Origin: Ecdyonurus torrentis
Taxonomy: Eukaryota > Arthropoda > Insecta > Ephemeroptera > Heptageniidae
Length of the DNA stretch: 64,000 nucleotides
NCBI GenBank assembly: GCA_949318235.1
Contig: OX439127.1
Span: forward strand, 13,663,855-13,727,854
Direction of reading: 5' to 3'
Shown here: positions 12,666-23,982 of the stretch, in pieces
How positions within the stretch are numbered: position 1 is the stretch's first letter
Layout of the letters: each line of letters opens with the position of its first letter
Notes under the pieces: model-generated
Told to the model about the DNA's origin: nothing
The model's database searches: none
What the model saw: the letters and a program-made list of their open reading frames with translations, nothing else
Position numbers and translations under genes: made by a program

Positions 12666-12809
12666 TTACTTGACAGTAATGCTTAAGATCTGAATTTCAT
12701 CATAAGGTTTGTCTGTCTTTGGGTTAGTCTTCACATTGCTTACGTTTTGAACTACTTCCATGCCTCTTGTAACTCTGCCAAACACTGTATGTTTACCATC
12801 AAGCCAGGG
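12666..12809 (-). CDS. PPWD1: PPWD1 exon 13 (terminal)
   Basis: Encodes [20 protein letters not shown] through to ITVK and a TAA stop at 12668-12666. Contains the Trp and His of the cyclophilin pocket. Confidence 0.95.
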   Translation of the reverse strand, partial: PWLDGKHTVFGRVTRGMEVVQNVSNVKTNPKTDKPYDEIQILSITVK

Positions 12810-15800
12810 CTAGAAAAATAAAAGCATTTATTAATTTTAACAATGTAACTTCCACGGTAACTATAAGCTTCAGAAAACATCTATATTTTGTTAAAAGTTA
12901 TTTTCCTATCCCCTTACAATTTTACAATATTAAGAGTTTTAAGTATAATTAAGGAAAAATTAACTTTACAATACTTGATTAATAAAAGATTGTGGGGGGG
13001 GGGGGGGGGGAGATGGATTACCCAATTACCTTTGTGAGGGAAAAGTTAATTCATGCTTAAGGGAGTAGGTGACTCTGTTATCTAACAAACTGAACGGTCG
13101 CGAAATATAGAATCAACATGGAGCAAAGATGAAATGTGACTTAAAAGGTTAGTTATGTCAAAAACATGAAAACACGATCAAATATTTAAGGCGGGAAATC
13201 AGGTACTGCGGGATTTGACTAAAAAATTGTAAAGAGAGAAAAATCTGAAATTTTGCACAGTGGTACATTAGGGTATGGTATCTTCAAAAATGTAAAAAAT
13301 TTGGGGGGTCACCATGCTTAATTATAAATTATGATTTTTTGAAGTTTTAGTCCCATAAGGGCCCATGTTAATTTCAATAACTATTTTCTCTCTTATCTGA
13401 TGGTCAAATGTTCTGAAAATTTTATCATAGGTAGCTGTTACTATTAACTTTTAAATGGCATCGTACAGTTTCAAAATTTTCTTTTTAGATGTTGAGATAC
13501 AAGCCATCTATATACAACCCTTAAGTTATTCTACTAAGATTATGTACATGTGAAAATTCAAACTTCAGCGCCAACTTTTTAAGTTCAATTACCCCCCCCC
13601 CTTTTTTTTTATTAAAACCCTTTTTTTTTTTCCCGGAACATAACAACATGAAAATTATAGTGTTTGTTATAAATACTGTAGAAAGAACTACTGTAAAAAT
13701 AAAGTTCCTCGTTTAACGATTTCCACTCGAAGTCGGTCACCCGCTACGTTAAATTAAACTCGATGAAATCCCATATTTCCCTTGTTCATATTTGACTAGA
13801 GGGTGAACAGCCAACTTCTATTACACAACCTTAAATTATTATTAGAGGGTGAGTATTGTGGGTGGGTGGCTTACACTTGATTCAGAGAGCAAAAACACAG
13901 CACACAACGTCATTTTCAAGACCACACCTCAAAAAAGTGTCAGAAAAATGACTTTGCAGTGTTCTCGCAATCTAAATCAAATCCAAGCCAACCTCATTTT
14001 CTTCACCTTGATTTAATACAAGCAGCTAGGTTATAGCCTTGCTCTATATGTTTAACTTTGGCTTCAGTTTGAGATTATCTTCCTTCTCACACAATACATT
14101 CTTGTCAGCTAATGATCACCTCCCTTTCACCAATTTTTCCAATCTATCTGCGTTTTTTTTTTTTTTTTTTTTTTTTTCTTCCCCTCCTATCAAATAATTT
14201 TTTTTATTTATCAGATATAGTTAACTGAATATAACTATCAATAGAATTAGTTATAATTTCTTATTCAATTTAACTGCTTACCGTTGGTGTTAATGTTATG
14301 AAGAACTGGCTGCCATTGGTATTTGGGCCTGCATTTGCCATGCTGAGTGTGTAAGGTCTGTCATGACGTAATGCTGGATGACATTCATCTTCAAATTCTC
14401 CTCCCCATATACTTTCTCCACCAGTTCCAGTTCCTGCAACATTGCAAAAGTCAATATACTGGACTTACAACATGTGAGCACTGTGAAATCAGCATTAGAA
14501 ACTAAAAATAGTATTAAGCAAAGGACAAAAGGGTTTTTTAAAAAAGTTGGTGTCATTTTAACCTGTTTTTCAAAATAATAATAACAAATGCAAATAAAGC
14601 AAATTACAGAGAGTTAAGTTGAGTGGAATGCAAGATAGAAAAATGCACCCAAAAATCAGGGTTTCAGGATTTTGCCCAGCCCCCCCCCCCCCCCCCCCCC
14701 CCCCATTTTTTTTTTAACCATGACCCAAATAGCAGCTTGGTATGAAAATGGCTGGTAGGTGTTTAGAGAAAAGGAAGGTGCTAAGTGAAAGTAAATAATA
14801 ATAATAAAGAAGATGAAGAGAAAGATATGAAATGTTTTGGAGTAGTGGTGTGAGAGTGTCACGAGTTATGACCGTGACAACATTGATGGTGGTTTCCCTT
14901 GTAGAGCACAGCATCCCATTATAAAATAATAACAATGAAAACAACAACAAAATGAAGGTGCGTATTTACCAAAGAAAACAATAACAGTTACAGAAGATAA
15001 CAAAAAAACAGTTACTGCTTTATGTTGCTGTTGTTTGAATTCATGACATTGTTTAGTTACAAATACTGCCAATGCTCCAACTAACTGCAATATTTTTTGT
15101 TAACTTCATACCTTGAATTAAGATTTCATAGTTATGATGTGCATACCTGTAGGATCTCCTGTTTGGATCATAAAGCCCTTGATGACTCGGTGGAAAATGT
15201 GGCCATTGTAATAACCATTCTTGGCATGCATACAGAAGTTTTCTGCAGAGCGGGGACACTCTTTGCTGAATAACTTGACATGTATGTCACCAAAGGTTGA
15301 GTGTATGATTGCATTGTCATATACCCGTTGCACTCCTGAAGATTCTGTGGCAGAGATAATGTCTTCCTTAGAAGGTTTCTCATTGAAGACATCACGGTCA
15401 CCTTCAAATTCTTTGCTCTCTTCTGGTTCACGCCTTTAAAAATAAGATTATTTTTTAACCAAAGATAAATAAGGAAAGAAATAAACTTTGTAATAATTGA
15501 TTGATTAAAAATGATATAATAACACATAGTTTGAAATTTTGGGGAATGGGAAGCTAGGCTGTTAATGGACAATTAACAGCTCAATATCCCTTTCCCCAAT
15601 TTTTCATATCTATCTATGTGGTATTCTATTATTTTTAATTAAAGGCGTAGAACACCTTGAACAAAAAACTTGCCTAATATCCTAACATACTCAAATATCA
15701 ACATTATTTTGGCCGGAGTCATTGATTTCTAATTTATTTTCCATTTACAAAATCTCAGTTGCGGGTTTACTACGTCACAGCTCGCCTGGTCCACGCGCGC

Positions 15801-17723
15801 GGAAACAGGCGAGCTGTGACGTAGTAAACCCGCAACTGAGATTTTGTAAATGGAAAATAAATTAGAAATCAATGACTCCGGCCAAAATAATGCTGATATT
15901 TGGGTATGTTAGGATGTTAGGCAAGTTTTTTGTTCAAGGTGTTCTACGTCTTTAAGTTTGTATGTATAAAGAAAAAAACATCAAGGTTGGTATTAATAAG
16001 TACAGTATATACATATTTTTTTAATGAAGTAAAACAATATATAGACATAAATAAATTAAACCATTGCTGCTAAGTATGATAACTTTGAAAGAAAAGGAAA
16101 GGAGACACTAGCACGGGCCTTACCACATGCCAAATTATAACTAATGGATTTTGTTATCTGCAATACAAACCCAAAGCATTCCCCAATGCTTTCAATTACT
16201 TCATATACATGTAGCATTACAAGATGCAAAATGGTACACAATATAATTACCTTGTTCGTATTTGAATCGAGGGTGAGCTTTTTTTTTTTTTTTTTTTTAA
16301 TTATTGACATAAAATTAAAAAAATAAAAATATAAATTAAATTTATACTCTACCTAGAAAATATGTAAAATCTGTTTTTCTTGTAGGCTGTACAGAAAACA
16401 GTGGGGTCTGACTGCACACAATCCAAAGTAGGATTATCTGATGCTTCCATTTCTACAGTAACAGCAGCTTTTGGTTTGTGAGCTCTACCCTGAAAATTCA
16501 ATACATGAATTAATTTTGTGTCCCAGCACAATGCATGAAGAGAAAGAAAATTGCATTTGAGCATTAATGTGCAAATGCAAATTGTCTCTGCACTTCTGTT
16601 AGAAAGGTTGAATATTTATCAAAATGTTAGTTGGAACATTAAAGGATTATGTCAATTGTTGACATACATCAAAGGAAAGAAAATAGTTTGACAAGTAAAG
16701 CACATTATTTTGAAAATTATATTACAAGAAAATCTTTTACTATAGTAAAAACAAAATAATAGAATATGGGAGTCTTGTAAGCTCTAGACTGAGAGCTTTT
16801 AGTAAATCCTACGTCCTATTATTTTGTTTCAGTTAAGATTTTGGTGTTAAATAATGGTTAATACTACTATATAATGTGCTTTAATTTCTTCTTCTTTTTT
16901 GATTTTTATTATGAACCAAAAAGATTTTTTCTAGTTTACATACTACTCATAGAGTTATTATAGATAGAGGGGCTAGGGTAGCAGCCGCTGCGGTCTTTGT
17001 GCTAAGTCTCAGAATTTGAGTGCGCTTTCCGCCATGCTCAGGGCTCAGCGGCCCTGATTGGGCGATGCGATGTAAACAAAGCTGTGACCACCAATCATGC
17101 TTCGTCAGCCATCGCGCAGCATCAAATTTTAATGCGTATCTTCTGAGAATACTTCTTTGGAAGCACAGAGAGCTCTATGTTATTATCATAGGGCTTACCG
17201 CTCTTTCTATATAATCTCTTTGATACTACTATGATAGGTAACAGAATTCTGCACTCACTTGGAAGAGGGCCAGTTTGAGAAGTCTTAAGTTTTCTGGTTT
17301 GCCCAACATGTGCATAACCTTGCCATTGAGTACATTGACTATCTTAATACCCAACATTGTTGAGTAGAGCAACATGAAGCCAGACTCATCAAACAGAATG
17401 TTTCCATGGACATCGCTTTTTTCAATCTCACGCTCCACAGCCATTCTGAAACATATAATTAAATTAATACAGCCAGCTACAGAGTTGGACTATCGCAAAG
17501 TAACCATTTTAAATTGATACACTCAAACAAATATTATAAAATTCAACCACTACCCACCCTTTCCTACCTATACTCTCTGTCCTATTTCTTGCTTTCTCTC
17601 ACCCCCCCCCCCCTCTTCCCCACCAATTTATTTATTCTCCCTTCGAACCAGCACCTATCACTCATTACTGGAGACCAGAGTTTTTGGTGTATTTTTTTTC
17701 CTTCTTCTTCTTCTTCTTCTTTT

Positions 17724-17771
<48 letters not shown>

Positions 17772-20700
17772 CCTTGTTTGTTTGAGTGGGAAATTGTCAC
17801 AAAAAAGTGATTTTTTGAGCCAAAAATTATGGGAAAATGTTGAAAAATGTAAAATAGCATTAAAACTTGTTTATTTATAATTTTAGTTGAAAGAAAAACC
17901 AGTAGGACCAATACAGCAAGGGCCTTACCACAGTAGAAGTTCTATGGAGAGGTTGAAGTCTTATGTGGCACAGTTTTTTGTTATATTATTTTTTATTATT
18001 ATTTTGTTATTATTATACAAATTTTAAGTTAAGTTTTGGACATTTTACTAAAAGTTCATAAAATTTGTAAATGCTTTAATACACAAATAATAACTCATTA
18101 CTCATTACACTCTACTAAGCAACTGAAGCAGAAGGAATTTGCCCTTGAAATTTTTTTTATCAACATTTAATAATCTTCCATCATAACACTTAGCAACACC
18201 TTTATCCTATTGGTGTTAACTGTGCCATCCAAATCTTTATCTAGCTACAGACTTCATCACAGTAAAGCTCAAGACAGCGGTCGTTTCTTATCGTAATTCT
18301 TATCCCACTCCTGTGATAGCATCCATAAAGTTAGCATGGTCCAAACTTTATCGCTGCACTAAGAAAATCGCTTAGAAAAGACCGCTGCCCTAGGCACATG
18401 TTGGTTTCCCTATTCTTTCCTTTCATAATATCCAAATGGAAATTGTTTTAAATATTCCAATTTAATTCTGAAATTTTGTTTATACTTCTAGTACCTATAG
18501 GGTATATGCACATGACGTCATATTTAATGCGCTTGGACGCCATACTGGAGTAATGAATAAAATTTCTCAGCATACAATAAACTCCGTTTTTGGCTATTTT
18601 CTTTGGAAATTGGTTAACTTTTTGTCATTATTATTTTTCTCACATACTAATTCAACCTATTAACAGCATCAATGCTCTCAAAAATATTGCTTAGAATTTT
18701 TAAACTGACAAAATGGGTAATTTTCCTATGCAGACCATGTTATTGGGTGATCCAACTTAGTGATCGACTTTAAAATGAATGCATAGACCCTATGCATTTT
18801 ACCTGCGTCCAAACTCCATCTGCGGCAGTTGAGGCTCTTTTTGTTGGAGTTCTGTGTATCGGGGTAAACTCTCATCTATAAGCATTTCTAACTTGCCAGT
18901 GAGGAATCGAAATGTTCGTACCTGTTGGCAAGTACAAAATAATAAAAGACAATTTACAAAATAAATTTCAGTGAAGTCTTAATTTTAATCTTAAACCACT
19001 TAATATAAGTATTGAAAAATATAAAATATGAGCAATAGTACATATCAATGTTATTGCAAACAAAATGTCTATCTCGTATTTTGTCACAGGAAGCAAAATG
19101 TCTAACTTGTTTCCGAACGATATGTAGATGGCGCTCAAGTTACACATTTAGCTTCTCGTGACAAAAAACGAGATAGACATTTTGCTTCTGCTGACAAAAA
19201 ATGAGATAGACATTTTGCTTCTCATGACAAAATAGAAGATAGACATTTTGCTTCTAGTGACAAAATACATGATAGACAGACATTTTGTTAACAACAACAT
19301 CAATATAAAATCCCTTTTGGCCTGAGTTAGAAAATTTTCCCTGTCAACGTAGGCTCACTACACTATCGCCCATTCCCGGCCAATCTAGATTCAATTCCTA
19401 GTCAATGTGTTTTTCTATCAAATATTTTTAATTGAAAACAAAGTTACCTTTCTATCTGCAGCAAGAGTTGCCATACGGTTTCCATCAGGAGAGAAGCACA
19501 AGGCAGTTGGATATGTCTTGTTTTTGCAGAACTCATAAAGACTTGTATCAAGTTTGGAATCAAATGAGACATTTTTAGGAAAGGCATAGGAAGTCTTTGC
19601 GCCTGTCCAATATTCTATCATGCCAGTTTGGTCACCAGATACAACTGTGTCATATGAAGAGTTGAACTAAAAGAATATTTAAATAGAAAGTAACAAGTTT
19701 TAGATGAGTCAAGAAAAGAACTAAACTATTGTATGAATGAAATTTTTGAATGTGTACCGCATCTCACCTTCATGACTGACAATGGCTTGCTATGCATTCT
19801 TTCCAATACATGCAAGTATTCTGGAGATGAACTCATTCCATCGAAAACATAAATCCTCCCGGAGTCTGCATCTGAGCTGAAGAAAATAACAAAACACTTA
19901 ATGAGCTCACAAATCAGGTGTTGATTCAGCATGGATTGCAAATACAAATCTCAATTTAATTCAATTTTGCTCATTTCTAGAGAAAATGTGTTAAAGGCGT
20001 AGAACACCTTGAATAAAAAAGTTGCGTAATATCCTGTTCAAGGTGTTCTACGTCTTTAAGTTTTAACGTTTTCCTATTCATGAAATTCTTGTTAATGATT
20101 AGTTAATTAGTCAAATAGCTATGCTGCAGTTGTGTTATCTATGTACAATTGTACATACATACATATCATGACGCTATAAATCCCTTTCGGGGTAAGCCAA
20201 CAACACAGATGTTTTATCCTGACCCAGTGATAGACCTCCACAACTTCCTATCCTGACATACTTCACTTGCTTCCGCCAGTCTCATACCTTGTTTCATACA
20301 TTTCCTTTTGCATTTCATACTGCGTACATTCTTATTTTTCAAACATCTTCCAACCACCTCAGACCATGATGTTTTAGGCCTGCCTCTATCTCTCCTTCCA
20401 TCCACTCTACTATGAAATACCTGCTTTGCTATTCTTTCATCACCCATTCTCTCAACATGACCAAACCACCGTAGTACACTGTTCTCATACTTCTCAGTCA
20501 CAGTTTCTTTTACTCCACATTTCTCCAACACCCAAGTATTCCTTACCCTATCTAATCTTGTTTTACCACACATACTTCTGAGAAAACTCATACCAACAGC
20601 ATTCACCCTACTCATATGCCTACTCTGACATACCCATGATTCAGAACCATATTATCTACCATTATTACCAGGTTATCTATGTAACCTATGGTAATAAAAT

Positions 20701-23700
20701 TTCATATTGATGGACAAAGAGAACAGATGCTGCTTATTTATGAAACACTGGGGGAAAAAATCCAAACTCACTCGCCTCTAAAAAAATGGCAAAAAGCATA
20801 AACTTGGATCCGCTTCAGCTATGAAGATTAAATTTAGTTTCTGTGTAACCAGAAGCTTCTGTAAAAAGACTCAATTAAAAAGTGAGTACATTTTTTAGAT
20901 TTAATATTTTATTTGATTTTGTTTTTCTTTTCTTTTTTAAAAACTGATGCCTAAGTTAGGCTGAAAATTACTTTATGTCTCCCAGGTTAATAAAAAAAAA
21001 ATAAATAATAATAATAATAAATAGGGGGAACTGGGGCAATACGGGACACTTTTCACATTTTATATTTTCTATTTTTTTAATTTTTGATAAATGATGTAAT
21101 ATAAAACGTGGTAATTTAGTTCATCTATTCTTACACAAACCCTAGAAGTTTGAATACTTTACTCCAAGTATCAGTATTTAAATTTTTACAAATACAAAAA
21201 GGCCTTTTTACTCGCTTTTCGCAAAAACCCGGGGCAATATGGGTCATTTTTGGGGCAATATGGGTCAACCCAAAAAAAAAACACAATGTGCATATTTAGG
21301 ATGTCTGTTTTATTTTATTTGAAAGGAGACACTTATTATCTCCTAATATATCACAATTTTAAGGCTGAAATATGCAAACTGTCTCTGGAAAAAAAATTGC
21401 AGAATTTTGTCTTCAACTGAAAAATCTGAGACTTATCCGATGTGATATTTAACTGTTGATTTGAGTGCTAACTTGGCAGCTATGAAATCATCAATACATT
21501 GATTGATTTGGTAATTATACTGAGCTGAATCAGTCTTCAAATAAGTGAGTTTTGACTTACTGCTACTAAAATTGAACAAAAGTGATCCCAATTAGCTGAA
21601 TTAGCACAATGAAGGTGTCCCATATTGCCCCATAAAAGTGACCCGTATTGCCCCATGGTAGGCTGTACTTGTTGAACACGTATATCAAGAATTGTAGATA
21701 AACTAATGAAACAAATTTTATGTAGTAATATAAGTGATATATGAAGTCATGTTCCTGCAAAAAAATTTGATTGGGGAATGAATATTTTTTATTTTATTAG
21801 TAAAATTGTGAAAATATTAAAACTTGCTTTTTGGCTCCAAATTTTCTTTCTTGGTTTTTACCAAAATGATTAAAGACTCATGTTTAAAAATTGCACAGTT
21901 CAACACAAGCTGCTTATGTCATCAACTGGTAAAAATTTGAACTTCCTACTACCGTTCAAAGTAATTTAAATTTTAAAAAGTAGATTTTTTAAGTGTCCCG
22001 TATTGCCCCGGTCTCCCCTAAATAAAATAAAATAAATAAAAATAATAAAAACAACAACCAAATTTCCACATATAGAAAATTATGCTATTTTAATAGATAA
22101 ATATTAAATAAAAGGATAGGAGAAAACAACAGCGGCCATACCATAGTGAAGAGTCCCATATAGTTTCATGAAAATCTTGCTATTAAAAATTACAAACACA
22201 CTTAGTTTTGCAAATAGCTTCAGCACTAAACTCCAAAAGAAAACAAAGTAGGTCTGTGCCTTCATCAGTACTTACAGACTCAAGAGAGAAACTATGAATG
22301 CATGGAATGACTGAAAGAGTATGAATGAAAATAAGCAACCATCTGCTTACTTTGTCCATCAAACATAAATTTTTTTATCATCATTAGCTGTTAAGTCCAT
22401 GCTAAATCGGAGTTTTATGTGACTAAATAATCATTACTATGACTAATATGGACACTTTTTTTTTTTTTTTTTTTTTTTTTAATCTAACACGTATACTATC
22501 CAAGATGTATCCAGCCCTGGAGAAAAATTTCTGAGCGGGACAGATAGGCCACCTGCAACAGCCTATAATGTTTTTCTAATGAGAAAAAACCACATTGCCT
22601 ATACGTTCTGTTTGAAAACTTCTGCCCAGAGCTGTACATTAAGTAAGACAGAGCTAACACTCTTTTATTACTATTCAAAATTGCACTGCAGTGATATTAT
22701 TATGTAGACTTATTAAAACCCTAGTAATCTATTAGCAATTAGTAAAACTGATACCCAAATTTGTTACTTACACAGCTACTGTAGCTATGGCATCTCCAGG
22801 AGAATGAATCCATTCAGAACAGCGAGGAACAAAATCAAGCTTGATCATGTGGATCATGTCTAGTTCCAACAAAACAAATAATCACAATTGTAAGCTTTGC
22901 TAGTAACAAAAAATTTTAATTGATAACATTTAGAAAAGGATAGATATACCAACAAGGGCCTTACCACAGTGGAAGTTCTATAGAGAGGTCAAGGTCTCAA
23001 GTGTCACAGAGGTTCAGTTATAAAAATGTTTATATAACCAAGAGCTTTCATCATATGGTTTCAACCTCTCCACAGAACTACAACTATGTGGTAAGGCCCT
23101 TGCTGGTATTTCTATTTTTTTCTTTATTATTGATTCTAATCGCTAAATTCTTTTGTGATGCTTCCCTTAAATTGATAATATTTAAAAAAAAATTATTTTC
23201 ATTGAAAAAAAAAAAAACGGAAGAGAAGAAAAAAATACAAGGCAGGCTTAATTTATTACTCGGTATATAAATTTAAAACACTTGCAGATGGAGTCTACAT
23301 GCATATTATCATGAAACCAATTATCACAAGGTCAATTTTCTATGATTAATATCATTTTCAATAAAATAGTAGAGAAATATTTCAAACAACAATTTCAGTG
23401 AAAAGTTTTTCAATGCTTACTATAGATGAATACCAAATCATTTTATTCCTTACCAAAATTAACAACGTCAAATACTTTGAGTGTTTTGTCACTGGCAACA
23501 GTGCACATCAAAGTGCCACTAACATTATCAGAAAGATCATGAATGACGCCTAAATGACCTCGGAAGTGTTTCACAAATTCAATGGACTGGTCCAACTTCT
23601 TCCAAAATTTGACGTGCCCATCACAGCTACCAGTGATGACAAAGTCTGTTCTGAAATATTAAGAGGACAGCATTAATGAATAATAAACAAACAGTTATGA

Positions 23701-23938
23701 TTAGAAATGTATTTTTAGGTAAAAAAAAAAAAAAAAAAAATGGCAGTTACACTTGCAAATATAGTAAGATATTTATCTGCTCACAACCTAATGTGAGTTT
23801 TCATAATAATATATTTCTTTATTTGTAGCATTGATCAATTCCTTAGTAACACACAGTAGATTGTGGAGCAAAAAGTCCAACTATGAAACTAGCATGAGTA
23901 ACCGCCATTTTCACCTTAAAGGCGTAGAACACCTTGAA

Positions 23939-23982
<44 letters not shown>

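Noticed and set aside
15168..15572. 134-codon minus ORF overlapping PPWD1 exon 11
   Set aside because: Different frame from the conserved cyclophilin sequence; a shadow of the real exon.
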